DNA from: Rosellinia necatrix
Taxonomy: Eukaryota > Ascomycota > Sordariomycetes > Xylariales > Xylariaceae
Assembly: GCA_021209875.1 (NCBI GenBank)
Contig: JAGYVD010000010.1
Coordinates: 310,001-374,000, forward strand
Reading direction: 5' to 3'
Length of the DNA: 64,000 nucleotides
Positions 1 to 12,770 of this stretch are shown piece by piece. Numbering within the stretch: position 1 is the stretch's first letter; each line of letters begins with the position of its first letter. The position numbers and the translations under genes were made by a program. The notes under the pieces are model-generated. The model was not told where the DNA came from, did no database searches, and saw nothing but the letters and a program-made list of their open reading frames with translations.

Positions 1-405
1 TGACGTGCGATACGGATCCTGGATTAATTTCCCACCCTGATTCACCACTGAGGGGTTGAAGCGGCCCTCGCCAATTTTCAGGATACCCTCCATGTCTCGG
101 GCGTTGAGGAAGTCACGGATATAAATGACAAGAGGGTCGAGTGAGATAAGCTCGGTTTTGTAGCTCTGATCTTTGCATCGCAAGTCATCGGACGATGAGT
201 TCGATTGCGATGATGGCGGCGATGGCGATGGCGGCGGCGATGGCGGCGGCGGCGGCGGCGAACCCAGTGAACTCATCGAGGGCTCTAATCCCGAGCCAAG
301 GATCCATACAGCTATGATTGTGCAGAAAACACCCACAACAATAGATGCGGCAGCTTGCCTCTTGCTGATTGCCAGCTTGGGCTTGGTGGCAGATGGTTTA
401 ACCAT
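1..405 (-). CDS. Prolyl 4-hydroxylase-like 2OG-Fe(II) oxygenase, N-terminal part
   Basis: The frame is open from an ATG at 405 to the window edge (135 codons), so only the N-terminus is present. It has a basic start, a membrane segment at about residues 20-38, a Pro/Ser-rich linker encoded by a GGC/GGT-type repeat (about 215-262 on the plus strand), and then a stretch containing LDPLVIYIRDFL and ending DPYRTS. That pattern (P-x-(I/V) start, 'dFL', and the RTS motif) matches the beginning of the prolyl 4-hydroxylase alpha-subunit domain as found in fungal membrane-anchored members. The iron- and 2-oxoglutarate-binding residues (HxD...H...K) would lie outside the window, so activity cannot be judged. 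It is divergent to UTP11 and shares a 647-bp upstream region. The family call is an inference from a short segment. Confidence 0.68.
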   Translation of the reverse strand, partial: MVKPSATKPKLAISKRQAAASIVVGVFCTIIAVWILGSGLEPSMSSLGSPPPPPPSPPPSPSPPSSQSNSSSDDLRCKDQSYKTELISLDPLVIYIRDFLNARDMEGILKIGEGRFNPSVVNQGGKLIQDPYRTS

Positions 406-1052
406 TGTCTAAGATAGGGGAAATACGCCTTAACGGGGACATATTTTCATAGTAAACTGAGTATACAAAATCGACAGGAGCACCAGAACGAAATGACGAG
501 CTTCAATGGCGACTAAATTGTTCGATGCATCAGGATACCGGCGCGTTCCATTCCGAGATGTCTGTCCTGCTTAAAATCTCATAATTTATCCGGCACCACC
601 TTTAGGGCGATCATTACTTGCATTCATCATGCTTACCATCTATCTCCTGCGATATGAATCCGAAAAGTTCTATTCAAACAAAGTTGGTCGGCCCTATAGG
701 CTCGAGTGAGGTTCTAGTTGTGGTTATGAAAGAAATATGATACGTTTCGAGAATCATGGTGTGTAAGAAAAGGGTTTAGAGGGGTTTTACTCCGCAGTGA
801 GCTAACACCGAGGAATACATACCTAGGTAGATGCTTGTCTAGGTAGGTAGGTAGTAAAGCACTATATAGTGCAGTGTATACTCGACCCACATTACCCCCG
901 GTCACCAGGTGCAAGCTTGATAAGCACCTAGCTATCGGAGGGACCAAATTTCTTGAGACAGACGCCGAAGAACATCCCACTTGTTCTAGCTCCTCTCTCA
1001 ACATACCGTCGACAACATACCGTCGACAACAATTGAAATACGACAGCGCGCC
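406..1052. other. Divergent intergenic region, oxygenase / UTP11
   Basis: No gene is seen. The region should hold both promoters. It has an exact TACCTAGGTA at 820-829 followed by TAGGTAGG repeats, and a direct repeat of a 14-mer (ACATACCGTCGACA) at 1001-1014 and 1015-1028 just upstream of the UTP11 start. Confidence 0.6.
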
Positions 1053-2088
1053 ATGTCTTCCCTCCGAAATGCCGTCAACCGGCGCGTCCATCGCGAGCGA
1101 GATCAATTACAAGACCGCAAAACCCGCTACGGGCTGCTCGAGAAGCACAAGGTGTGTGCAGCAACCCTGACCCGGATCACCAGCCGCCAACAAGCACTGA
1201 CGAAGGGGAACAGGACTACCGGCTGCGAGCGCAAGACCACAATCGCAAGAAGGCGCAGCTGAAGAGTCTCCGGAAGAAGGCCGAAGACCGCAACGAAGAT
1301 GTAAGTGGACAGGTCACCACCACCATCATCACCTCCTCCCATACCTCCCTCCCATCTCAAGGATGCTACTCTACGTGAACAAAGCCTAATGCGTCCACGC
1401 CCCCGGCGAACAGGAGTTCTACTTTGGCATGCTCTCGCGCTCGGGCCCCGCGACGACGCTCTCGAGCGGCAGCAAGCGGTGGGACGGCACGGTGGCCGGC
1501 GACCGCGGAAACAAGGCGCTGGACACGAGCGTGGTGCGGCTCATGAAGACGCAGGACGTGGGGTACGTGCGGGCGATGCGGAACGTGGCGACGAAAGAGG
1601 TGCGCGCCTTAGAGGAGCGCGTCGTCGCGCTCGGTGCCGACGCCGATGCCGACGGTGCGGCGGAAGACGATGAGGAAGGAGACGAGGACGACGACGGCAT
1701 GGACTTCGACTTCGGCGACGATGACATCTCCGGGAAGAAGAACAAGAACAAGAAACCCGCACCGCGGAAAACAGTCTTCGCAGATGCAGAGGACGAGCGC
1801 GAGGACCAGATACAGCGGGACGCGGAACAAGACGACAACGACGATGACGACGGAGTGGAAGGGGGGGATGGGAAGAAGGGCGACCCCGCGGAACGCCGCG
1901 CCAGGCAGAAGCGGAAGCTGCTGGAGAAGCTGCGGCGGCGGCTGCTGGGCGCGCGGAAGAAGCAGAGCGCGCTCGCGCGGGCCGAGCACGAGCTCGAGGT
2001 GCAGCGCGCCGGCATGGCCAAGACGGCGACCATCGGGGGCGTCACGAAGGCCGGGAAGAAGTTCAAGGTGCGGGGGCGGAAGAAGTGA
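1053..2088 (+). CDS. UTP11: U3 snoRNP protein UTP11
   Basis: Three exons give 286 aa: 1053-1151, 1214-1300 and 1414-2088. Introns are GTGTGT..CAG and GTAAGT..CAG. The N-terminus (MSSLRNAVNRR, then DRKTRYGLLEKHKDYRLRA and RNEDEFYFGM) is the strongly conserved Utp11 signature, and the phrases HKDYRLRA and NEDEFYF only form across the two splice junctions, which confirms them. Utp11 is a nucleolar component of the small-subunit processome that processes 18S rRNA with U3 snoRNA. The middle carries an acidic low-complexity insert (DDEEGDEDDDGMDFDFGDDD, around 1660-1735 nt) and the C-terminus is very basic, ending KKFKVRGRKK, which fits a nucleolar RNA-associated protein. The length is close to the usual ~250-280 aa. 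The acidic insert is the variable part of the family. Confidence 0.95.
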
Positions 2089-2811
2089 AGTCTCCGTGTT
2101 ACAGCTGCGTGGTTATCACACTACCTGGAAGGCATATGAACAACCGGAGGGAGAGGGGAGAAAGGAGAAAATATCATGTGCAGCATTAACGGCGTTTCTG
2201 TATTATGTGGCCGGGAAATTTTGAGTTGTATTTGCTAGACAGGCGAGCGGCTGGCGTTCAAGGGTTTATACACCAGGTGTCGACTTTTTCCAAAACCGCC
2301 ATACAATGAACAATACCTACCTACCTACCTACCCAGAGGGATTATATCAGCACGAATCTTATTCACGTGCTTGTTCCTTCACTATGCACATTCTACACAG
2401 ACAAAAGAGAATTCCATGGTATTTCTTGATCGATGAATCATATATTCTTCATTGGATGCCACTTTAGTGCCATTATATGCCAGCTTACGTATGTGAAGTA
2501 GATAAATCCGCCGATGCGTCTACACATGGGGGAGGGGGCATAATATACGGTCCGCCAAATCCAACGAACGCCGAGGAAAATATACAAGTAGATGGGGGGC
2601 TACCACTATCCAAATAAACCTCGCCTTATCCCCTCTTCAAAATGACCCAGCTCTAGTCCTCCTTACCCAAGTTTCCCAGACAGACGCGCTTCCCTTTGCG
2701 GTCGTTTCGGGTGGTATCAAAACACCGGACGCAGTTGAAAAAAAAACACTCCATTCCAAGCCCATATGATATGTGCAGTTGCAGTGAAGAAGAGTATGTC
2801 TCCCGTGTCTC
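2089..2811. other. Convergent intergenic region
   Basis: This lies between the 3' ends of UTP11 (+) and the gene at 2812-4641 (-). There is a TACC repeat at about 2313-2331 and otherwise nothing recognisable. Confidence 0.5.
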
Positions 2812-4641
2812 TTAGAACTTCTCTCTCGTAATACATTTGGTCAATCCGACGATGATGGCCATGGCGGCCTTGAACGCGAGTGTCAGCGCCCAGATGACGC
2901 ACTTGAACGCGAACCCGAGCAGCTTGATGATGGTCCGGGTGACGCCGGGCAGCTTGTCGCGGTCGGACTCCTTGATGTCGAGCTTGCCGCCGAGGCTGCT
3001 GGCCTGGCTTTCCAGGTCGAGCTCGAACGCCTCGAACCGGCCGCGCTTCTTGGCCTTCTTGTTCTTCCCTGTATCCCCGGCCTTGCCGGCGCCGAGGATC
3101 TTGGTGCTCAGCCGGCTGCCGGTCCGCTGGACGCTGCGGGGGCTGGGCGCGTCGCGTATGTGCGCGGCGGGGGGCGGCGCGAACTGCTCGACGAGCACGT
3201 TCTTCTCGTCGATGCGGGCCACCAGCAGGAGCGCCGCCGCCGCCACGTCCAGTACGTAGTAGCTCTCGACGCGCCCGGCCACGAGCGTGTCGAGCTCCAT
3301 CCACCCCTCGCCCGTGCCGTCGCGCGTGAGCCGGCCGAGGTGCTGAGGCGACTCGATGTGCTCGATCGTGTACTCGGTACGGCTCCACGCCGGGCTCCGC
3401 TCGATCGTGATGCAGAACGGCGTCGCTACGGCGGGGTGGACAAGAAAGTAATTCGCGCTGTCCTCGTCCCAGACGAGGCGTGCGCACTCGCGTTCCGCCG
3501 CGGCCACCGCCGCCAGGTCGTGTGGCTTGTCTATGGCCACCCTCGCCGCTGCGCTCGGGTACAGCAGCGCGACGAGGCCGTCGTTTGGCGGCAGGCGGCG
3601 CGCCGGCTCTTCTAATGTCGTGGCGATTGCTTCCTGCCAGGGTTGCCTACTCTCGGCTTCGCGGAGCGCACTCAACAGCCCGGTAGAGTTCCGCGTCGCC
3701 TCGAGCGGGTCCGTGTCCTTACAGGGCTTGTTGGGGTCATGCCGGCTGAGAGTCACGTACGCGGACGCCGAGGTCGGGTCGAGGCGCATGTGATAGAGCG
3801 GCTGCTGCGTCCTCGACGTCAACGTGTAGACAGGCGCGTCCTTTTCCGGTAGCAGCTTCATGCAAAATGTCCGACCTTCGAAGCTGGATGCCTTCCACCC
3901 GTTCGCCGCCTTCCAAAAGTCCCGGAGCTCCTCAGTGGTGTTTACGGGCGGGATCACGGGGGGTTCGTGCTGTCTCCGCGGCCATCGCTGGGCAGAAGCA
4001 GACCCTGCGCTCATCGGACTCCGTACGGGACTTCGAATAGGTGGACTCCTGGGTTCTATCTGTTGAGGCACATGGGACTGCCTGCTAATGACCGTCCTAG
4101 GTATATGGGTCGGACTCGTCTGTGTGGGAAAGTAGTGTTGTTGATCAAATGGTAATGTGTGATCATACTGGGGAAATATCGAGCGTATGACAGGCTCCCC
4201 CTCGTGGACGGTCGCCGGGATATCTTCCAAGGGCATCTTGGCTATCGAACTCCGGGACCTTTCACTGGGGTTTCGGACAATGGTAGTCGCCCCCGACAGG
4301 GCTGTAGCGGTCCGCGGCGGGATGTCCTTCGGCGGGACATCGGGTCGTGGAGAGGTGTGTTGTTGTACCGAAGGTCCGGCCTGACTCTGGTAAAAAGGGT
4401 TATTCGGGGCTATCCGGAGGTCGTCGGCGGCCGGCGGTGTTCCATCAATTACATATTCCGTCATATACTCCGGTGTCCGCCGGCCATTGCGTGGCGGCGA
4501 CATGTCTAAAGACGGACCGCGTCCTCGCGGTGACTGTGGGGTGCCGGCGCGGGGTCTCGGTGTCGTCCTCCTCGAGGGCGTTTTGGATATATTTGGACTT
4601 GGGAAAAGGGAGAATCCTCCCTGGGGTGCGTTCGACGCCAT
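2812..4641 (-). CDS. Conserved fungal protein, disordered N-terminus, C-terminal hydrophobic tail
   Basis: A single-exon 609-aa protein starting MASNAPQGGFSLFPSP. Residues 1 to about 230 are rich in Pro, Ser, Arg and SP/TP sites and look disordered, with several SPR/SPP motifs that could be phosphorylated. From about residue 235 there is an ordered region with the phrases FWKAANGW, FCMKLLPE and a DxxDP stretch. The C-terminus (about 555-609) has a basic-hydrophobic pattern, TRTIIKLLGFAFKCVIWALT.., that could be a tail anchor or a monotopic membrane segment followed by KCITREKF. I recall similar ascomycete proteins carrying the label 'acetylserotonin methyltransferase-like', but I see no methyltransferase SAM motif and do not support that function. 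Function unknown. The start at 4641 is the only sensible one, because conserved-looking sequence begins right after it. Confidence 0.8.
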   Translation of the reverse strand: MASNAPQGGFSLFPSPNISKTPSRRTTPRPRAGTPQSPRGRGPSLDMSPPRNGRRTPEYMTEYVIDGTPPAADDLRIAPNNPFYQSQAGPSVQQHTSPRPDVPPKDIPPRTATALSGATTIVRNPSERSRSSIAKMPLEDIPATVHEGEPVIRSIFPQYDHTLPFDQQHYFPTQTSPTHIPRTVISRQSHVPQQIEPRSPPIRSPVRSPMSAGSASAQRWPRRQHEPPVIPPVNTTEELRDFWKAANGWKASSFEGRTFCMKLLPEKDAPVYTLTSRTQQPLYHMRLDPTSASAYVTLSRHDPNKPCKDTDPLEATRNSTGLLSALREAESRQPWQEAIATTLEEPARRLPPNDGLVALLYPSAAARVAIDKPHDLAAVAAAERECARLVWDEDSANYFLVHPAVATPFCITIERSPAWSRTEYTIEHIESPQHLGRLTRDGTGEGWMELDTLVAGRVESYYVLDVAAAALLLVARIDEKNVLVEQFAPPPAAHIRDAPSPRSVQRTGSRLSTKILGAGKAGDTGKNKKAKKRGRFEAFELDLESQASSLGGKLDIKESDRDKLPGVTRTIIKLLGFAFKCVIWALTLAFKAAMAIIVGLTKCITREKF

Positions 4642-4912
4642 GTTATGCTGCTATCGAGCCCGTTATATTCCCGGCGTCTGTGGTGGCAAGACGAGATGGA
4701 GACACGCGTTCTAAATCTGTAACTCGAGGACCCTTATCCTGCTTGCGCAAAGCGCGATTCTATTATTGGCGTCGACGACCCGCTCTATCGGAACACAACC
4801 GAAGCTCGCTTCGCTCTAACCAGGTTGCGGCAGATGACACGGGAGGACACGGCATCAGATCACGGGTATGGATTCTGCGTGCGTCTGCGTATCATCAGCA
4901 GATAATCGGCAG

Positions 4913-4981
4913 ACAACCAGCAAGACAGCGAGCAGCAAGACAGCAAGACAGCGAGCAGCAAGACAGCGAGCAGCAAGACGA
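4913..4981. repeat. Imperfect tandem repeat (AGCAAGACAGCG type)
   Basis: Alternating AGCAAGACAGCG and CAAGACAG units occur several times in a row, upstream of the minus-strand gene at 2812-4641. The open frames across it on both strands are products of the repeat. Confidence 0.75.
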
Positions 4982-5241
4982 CCAAGGACGACGTCGAGGT
5001 AGAACAAAGTGGCAGAAAGATAGGAAATCCAATCCCCAGCCTCTCCCGGTAGACCCACGATGTATATAGTATATAGCAAGCAGGGCGGCGGGGCATCTGG
5101 CTGGTTAGGTATCCTCAACCCCCAGCTCGCTCAACCCCCCAGCTCCAGTGTTCTATGGCGCACCCGCGCACCCGCGCGCAGAGCAGCGGAGTCGGGAGGC
5201 ATGCTGGCGGCGGTGATTGTCGCCCGCTGAGTCCCCCCATG

Positions 5242-5289
5242 GTGTCCATTGTATCCATTGTATCCATTGTGTCCATTGTGTCCATTGTC
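5242..5289. repeat. 10-bp minisatellite (GTGTCCATTG)
   Basis: Five tandem units alternate GTGTCCATT and GTATCCATT. A related CCATTGTA-containing 12-bp repeat occurs at 57.6 kb. Confidence 0.8.
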
Positions 5290-8200
5290 GGGCTCGATTA
5301 AGCGCCTGCCCGCCGTCGGCAGTGGGGATCCCAATCACGAACGGACCACTTGCAGAGGTGGTGCCTATCTCAGCTGCATGATCACGTCCCAGGGATATGC
5401 CCCCAATGTGCCGTTCGGGCAAGCCAGGGGCGCCCAACATTCGATGCGGTGTGTCGTGCTGGTCGCAGTGCCGATTGGAAGAGGGGAGCTGGTCGAGGCG
5501 ACGTCGGTGGTTTGATTCGCCCAGCCCCGAAAATAGACTGCTTTGGCTGCAGCATGTGGGCGTCCAGCTGGGCCAATCACACCAGCCATCACACTACCTA
5601 GGTACACCATAGCCGCCCTGCGCAACCAAGCCGACCAATGAACTAGCGAACCACCTTACTTGCACATACCGATACAAGCCCGCAAAGAGCAGTCAAGCGC
5701 GCAAAGTCCAGATTACAGATTGGCATATCGTAGGATTGTGAATTGAGAACTTACAACAAAAAAAAAAAAAAAAAAACGGAATTATCAGGTTTACAACGCC
5801 AAGTTGAGATAATCGCCGATACCAGGGGTAAACTGCCTATATAGTTCTCTTATCCAACTCACACTCCCACCCCCCAGGCCAAGCCGAAAAAAACGAAATG
5901 ACAAAATAATAGAAATCGTCGGAACCTCGATAGTCAGTTCTCAATTTCTAATACATACACTACATAGGGCAAACACCACGCAATCTATCTGGCTGTTACT
6001 TTGTTGGGGTCTACTACGTAACTGCAGACAATCATTAGTTATTAGTTAGGTATCTCCTACGTAGAAATAACTAGTGTCTTCTACACAGTATTAAATGCCA
6101 ATGTAGCGGCCGAACCGGTCCGCCCCCGGTCCCGCCGCTCAATCAAATCATATGGGAATCGTCAAATTCGGGGCACCGTCACCCCAGTTCCCCTAGGTAT
6201 ACATATAACTACTTGTATTATGCCACTATTTACGGATACCCCAATAACACGATGTATGCACGTCTACATGTCTATGTAATCTGATAGCACTCCACTGTTA
6301 ATTGAATGCTCACCCAAGACCAACAGCCAAGACCAAGTGCCTACTATTGATCACCGTCCTCAACCACACCACTGGTCCCATCATTATCTGTCGTCCGCGA
6401 ACACACATGGTTTAGCTATCTTCACCGTCGGGTCTGAGCTAAGGCGCCTGTTCCGACAGAACACCTGGATACAGTATTCAGATCGCAGAGTCTAGACCGA
6501 TCGCTCTAATATGGCTCCGCTCACCTTATAACTTAATCCCTATAAGGCGAGGTGGGTATAAAGACAAACACACAGCGTACAGCGTACCCAAGGTACACAA
6601 AATTACAAGACGTTACTGTAGCACTCTACCACTCTGCTACGAAAATTGATTAAAGACAATTTCTCGCTTTTAGCTCCAATGTCTGCAACTACTTGGTACG
6701 GCATGATTATTCTCAAGCTCGGAATCGCAACCCTTCAATTGGTAAAACGGTGTAATCAACATGATGCTGATACAGTGTCAGCATTCCCCATCGACTATTT
6801 AAGATAGTCTAGTTAGAACTAATACAGACATAGCCTTTAGGTATGAACCGAAGGGAATGAACTTGGGGTTGTGCGGTTTTTACAACGGTGTTAGAGTCTA
6901 GTTACATATGCATATGTATAGCAAACTGCGTAGTACCAATAATTTCCCATTATATTACCTTGTAGGCATGATGCAACTTACACTAACTAGCTAGTTAGTT
7001 AGTTACTTGCTGAATCAATTTATCCTCTAATTTGGAAACAGATCCCACCGCATGCGCACGGATTGCCCTTCCGTCATTCGATTGATAACTATTTGACCTA
7101 AAGCAATATCCTCCTCACAATTGTTACATGTATCTATGCATACCCGCATGCGGCGTCGGGTGTCTCTTTGCCAATAAATCATCTTACCCTAGGTTGGGTT
7201 AGCTACCCGCTCAACCTCTCTTGGCACATCACTTGGCCAAGCTACTGCACAAACTTCTCTTCTTCAACACGAGCTCGAGTGAGCAAAAAGGACAGAATGA
7301 AGTCAAAAGCATATGTTTTTATTGTGACCAATTGGTATGATTCAGTACCCACACCCCGAAATCGGATGAGCAAGCCAAGATGGCCCCTGAGTAATACGAT
7401 CGTCGTCATGCGTTGAAGTCAACATGACAACCATGTTTTCATCACATGTTGTCTACCACCTGGCAGCTAGCAATTGTCAGCTTCTATTGCCCATTTAGTC
7501 GCGTGCATGCCAAGTACACAGTTAATCTTCCGAAAAGCCATTGCTTTCGAATTCTAGATTCATAACCCATCATAGCTTAGGGTTATCGACATAGGGCGGT
7601 ATTTTAGGTGGCCTGATCGATTAACATGGCAGTTATCCAGAAAGCTGTCACATCCCAAAGACAATCTCCGGAGTCGTGTTCAGACGACTACAACTGTATT
7701 CAAGTTCCACTTCGCGAGGAGTTTGACAGTCTCCTTAAAGCACCCTCGGTATTACCCAGGTCGTCAGGTTACATTAACACCACATTATCTACCGACCCGC
7801 ATCTATCAATAGGCCTCTAGTTAACCTCTGAATTGCTCTTTTCGTTCCCTGTTTTATTACTAATAGATAAAAAAAAAAAAAAAATGCAAGACGGGAAGAA
7901 AGAAATAATCGAGATAGATGTTGAACTTGTCGGCAAAGACCAGCCAACGTCAATGAGCTACTCAGGCGAGGTCTTGGCCAATTATTAGCACCCTCATTCC
8001 AAACCTTCCAGATCGAACCCAAAGCTTGGCCAGCCACCTGAACATCTCGTTCCCTTCCTTATTTTACCTAGTTATTGTGAACATTCAATACGACGGTCAC
8101 AGCGATATTGTATTAGGTCTACCAATTCAGTTATTGACCCTAGTAGGATTCGTCCTGTCCCAAAACCCCCTCCTAAGGCCTAACTACTTTACCCCCCGAC

Positions 8201-11200
8201 GTAATTTCGAGCGGCAGTTCGCCCGTCCATTTCTCTGAAGCTATATGCACCCTGTAGAGAGGCTACCATCGAATAGCCAAAATAACGGGGTGAAGCCTAA
8301 CCATCACGCGTGCCGGTACCATCGCTTCAGCAGGTTCACGGTTACGATAACTACTACTGCCCTGACATGTGAGTTGGGCCCTGCTATCCAATGCGGAGAG
8401 AGCACGAGCATGATGTAAAAAGCCAAGCGTGTTGCAGCGGAATGGACATTGCATGCCGTTAATCCTAACGATCAATTGACGCCGTCGGATTTCCGCAGCA
8501 GAACGGATGTTTCCCTCGTTCAAAATTCTATGAAGTTCGTTAAACCCTTTGAAGCTGAGTACTCACCTCCGTCTCTGCAAATTATATTTATCGAAAGAGG
8601 CCCGACGAACGATTGCGCCCCTAGTCACATGCGAGGATATAAAGAACACAGATCATTAGCTTATTCGCAGGGACTTCACGAGGGGCAATAGCAATGACCA
8701 ATCGGGCGTTAGAACGGACCTACGTCACAGTTTTCCGATTTTGCAACACACGTAGTTGACGACGATATTGGCGACGTAAACCCCATAATGCGCCTGCAAT
8801 GTCGTGGAGACAAACACCATACAGACGATACACTTATGCTCAAAGGCGAGTATAAACGGGGGGCATCTGAACACCATGAACATGTTGCGGACTAACAATG
8901 CTACGCAGTCGGGCAGCCAAATAGCAGGGGTTAAGCTGATGGAAAGTCTGGCAAATGATTGCTTGCATGGACTCCTACAAATTTCTAGTTATATCCGCAG
9001 TCCAAAAGCCATCGCTCGCTACATTTGGACATTTTGACAGCACTGAATCGAAGCCACTGGTATGGAGGCCTTGCCGGGAATAGTATTGCGACGGAATTAA
9101 AAGAGAAAAGACTGCCGAACCAATCTCAAGAGACATCCGCAAGCGGCGCAAAAAGGTGTAAATCCTCACTTAAGTGAAGATTTTCTGGCAAATAACAAGG
9201 CCAGCTATGCCGATAACATCGCCGAAGCTCGCTGCAGTAGGACGTGTCGAAGAGTGGCCTAAGTGGCATCGACGCTGGGCGGGGGGTTCAAAGACGGCGG
9301 TAGAAACCGATCATGCAATACACGCTGATGGGGAAATATATTCCGATCATGGGATGTGCTAGGGTAGGAATCCAGGAGACCGGCCACCACAACGTGGCCA
9401 GAGGGGGGTGGGGAGCTCATGGAACCGGCGTGCGTCGTGGTGATCCGGACTTTCGTTTCAACGATCCTACTTACTCTGAAACGGAAATACGCCAAAGTGA
9501 GGAGCTGCTCCAAATGCCGTGCGACACTTAGAAGCATATAGTACCTCTTCCCAGGCAGTTTCAGCATCAATGGGACCATTCCCCACTCCCATGGGCACTC
9601 CCCGACCTCGTCGGAATCGATCCCGAGGAGGAGATAAGTACACGGTAAAAGAGGGGGGAAGGGCGCGACGGACGTATGAAGGCAAAGGCGGAAGGAGACG
9701 GCATGAGATGGGAACGGATGCAGAGGGGCGGGAAAGCTAGGGCAGAGGAGAGCAGCCGAAGGCACACACATTAAAAAGCAAAAGCAAAAGCAAAGGCGGA
9801 AGGAGGAGGGAGGAATGGCCTCGCGATGGAAGCCGAGACGGGAGCCAAGGCCGATAGGGTTAAGGAGGAGGTATAGGCAACCATACGGGCAGAACAAGCC
9901 GCGCGCAATAGGCTTGTGTGTCCGAACCCCACGAGAGACGAGACGATAGGGATTCACTCAGATGAGCATTCTTAAAATTCAGGTGATGGCCGGGAGACAG
10001 TTACATGGCGAAAGCTTCAAAATCGTAAGGCTTGACGAAAGGCCTTGGTCAGCCTCCCAGGAGAGACGCGATTATTGAGTTCAGTCCTCACGACAACACC
10101 TTCTGTGACTCATATTGCCTTTACATTCATTGACTTCGTTCGATTATGCTAACTTTTCAAGGCACCTTCTAGAACGCCGCCATCATCACGCGGAGGGCAT
10201 CCAAGAATCTGGATCACTGGCGATTCCCCCAATTCGGTGCCCGACCGACAGAGATTCTTATAAGGCGGCGGCAGACACCGATAGCACTGCATTCATTGCA
10301 ACACCATCTACATGCTGACCGCGCTCGCTCTGTTGTCTCCACCAACCCACTTCGCGAGTCTCGACCCTGCGAACAGGAACGACTGATAAGGCACGTCCGC
10401 TATTCAGCGGAACAGCGAGGCCAGTGTTCAAGGTAGTATACGTATGTTGTCATACCCGAGGCCAGTTCGTACTCGTGTTGTATCCGCACGTGCAAAGCGC
10501 AGCCAATTCTACATCGTGGTGGGTAGTAGCTCCCAGATTTCACATAGTACAGTTCACCGGGCTAGGCGGATATTGGCCAGACGTGGCAACAAGATATTGT
10601 TTCCTGACTAAGGACGCTCCCTCATAGGCTCGGCCTTCATATCGACAAGGTATTATATCCTATGACGAATTAAGCTTGTTGTACAGTCTCGTGTGGGATA
10701 ATTGTGACAAGGAATAATAGATGATCACTGGGAGCATACAGAATCAAATTATCTATCTCATTGTGGCGCTGTCTCAAACAACGAAATCCCACTCCTGCTT
10801 GTTCAGGGGCCAGTGACAGCTCTCCGTGCTCCCGCATTTATTCGCTGGTACGTCCATATACTACCGGCACATTGGTCCGGAAACTGAATGTCTAAAGGGC
10901 AGACAATTCAGGAAACGGGGTCCATATAACTCAACATAGTTGTCAGTCAGACGCTAGTAAACGTTAGATGCCGACGTCGAAGCGAGCCATCCATACCGAG
11001 CCACGCCGTTCTCCCCATCCCTCGCCCGTTTCACGTATGCCCTAGTCAGCCGTAGCGTTCACTGTGAGAAAATACTCTCCCATCCATGCGGTCATCGTGG
11101 GCGGTGGGTGCTCAGGGGGATCCTTCCGATCCCGGTCGGGATACGTAGGTAGTCAACCCGAAATCCGAGTATATTTTCCTTTTGAGACATGCCATGCTGA

Positions 11201-12022
11201 ATATGTACTCGCCCGGGAATAGACAGCCGGTCCGTCTGGGCCGCACACATGATTCGATAATTACCAGACGGTAATCGAGGTGCTTTCAGGGCCAAATCTC
11301 GTTGGCCAATGGAACCTGGCTGGTTACCCCGGACTCGCCAACGATTCGATTATACGACCGAATAAAATAGAAACCTGTTTGTATCAACAGCCGCACTATC
11401 CAAATGAGTCATGTGGCTGTCGACGTGTCTACCCGCCCGAGTCATCTCAGGGCAAACATGGTCGTTTCCGAGCCCACCACTTGCTTGCTCGCTCGCTCGA
11501 TCGAAGGAAACAGATTCGTTTCTTTCCTATCTTCTTCTTTTTTTTTTTTCTTCTTCCCCCTCCCCGCACTTTGTTGGTGACATTAGTGGCGTGTGTGATG
11601 ATACGCGAGTCCTCGCTGCAATCTCGCCCGGCCCAGGTTTCCCCTCCTCACCGGGGAACGTTGCATCCGCACATCAAGTCAAGCTTTTTCTTACATGCCC
11701 TCCCGCACGGTTTATGTAAGCTTACGAGAATATCGGCCGGCCTGCGGTCACCCCGTCAGAGGCCCTCGTCTCCCAGAAATCCGGGATAGCTACGTAAGCT
11801 GAGACGGGACACCATGCAGCCATTTCCGCCCGATACAAGTGACAGGCCACACGGGCGGGGGAAAGGGGGAAGGGAGGCTGTGTTTCGGCGATGATAGGTC
11901 GGTAACGATAAGTCGCAAGGAACGTCAAATGGTGATCTGGCGTCCGGGTGGTCGGGAAATACGCGGCCAGTCCCTGGGATCGAGTTGTGGGGTTTCTTTG
12001 TTGGGACCGGCCCTGGGAGGTG

Positions 12023-12070
12023 GTATGTATGTATGTATGTATGTATGTATTTATGTATGTATGTATGTAG
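12023..12070. repeat. (GTAT)n microsatellite
   Basis: About twelve GTAT units with one TTAT interruption. Confidence 0.9.
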
Positions 12071-12227
12071 AGCCTAGTGTGGTAGTGGTAGGGGGGGAGG
12101 GGGGAGGGGTATGTAGAAGACAGTCTGCCGGTACCTGAGCGGGCGGGAGTTGCGTGTGCTGGGTACGTATACCTATTACCTGTTAGTTATATGGTAATAC
12201 CTACTTATACATGCATACCTCTCCGGC

Positions 12228-12299
12228 ACAGCAGCAACAAGCAGCAACAAGCAGCAACAAGCAGCAGTAGCAAGCAAGCAGTAGCAGCAGTAGCAGCAC
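12228..12299. repeat. (AGCAACA)/(AGCAGT) repeat tract
   Basis: Tandem AGCAGCAACA units pass into AGCAAGCAGTAGCAG. The short open frame across it is repeat-derived. Confidence 0.8.
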
Positions 12300-12658
12300 G
12301 ACACGGCCCAAACGGCGGGATCAAAGCAACCGGCCTAACGCAAAAGATGCAGGCTACCTATTCTTATGTAGTCGCCGCTCCCATTGGCGTTGGATATCGA
12401 TGCACCCCCCCCAGAGAGAATGACCGAGCGCCGAACCCCATCGCCCTCTGATTTGCCTGCGCAATTCACTTGCCATACGTAGCTAACCGTTCTCTGCTGT
12501 GGCACGAGACACCACATGTGCATTATTACTAGTACATAATAATGCCGCCATAATGCCCTCTCTCTGATCGTCAGGTATGAAGCACCTAAACTAGTGCATT
12601 TTGCTAGTCAGCTGGCCATGCCGCGGAGGCGCACATTGACAAAATTGACAGACGCCTC

Positions 12659-12670
12659 TTTTTTTTTTTG

Positions 12671-12711
<41 letters not shown>

Positions 12712-12770
12712 TACACACACACACACACACGCACACACACTCCCTTTCTCTCTCTCTCTCTCTCTCTCCT
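12659..12770. repeat. Compound (T)n(TC)n(AC)n(TC)n microsatellite
   Basis: A T run is followed by a TC run, a long AC run and a second TC run, about 110 bp in all, ending directly before a TACCTACCTAGGTA motif. Confidence 0.9.

Noticed and set aside
3160..3615. Plus-strand frames inside 2812-4641
   Set aside because: They are GC-rich shadows of the minus-strand gene.
4855..5118. Cys/Leu-rich small protein on the minus strand
   Set aside because: It is the translation of the AGCAAGACAGCG tandem repeat.
9259..9957. 232-codon minus-strand frame
   Set aside because: Composition reflects purine/pyrimidine tracts (GGAGG, AAAGCA repeats); no family features and no plausible splice partners.
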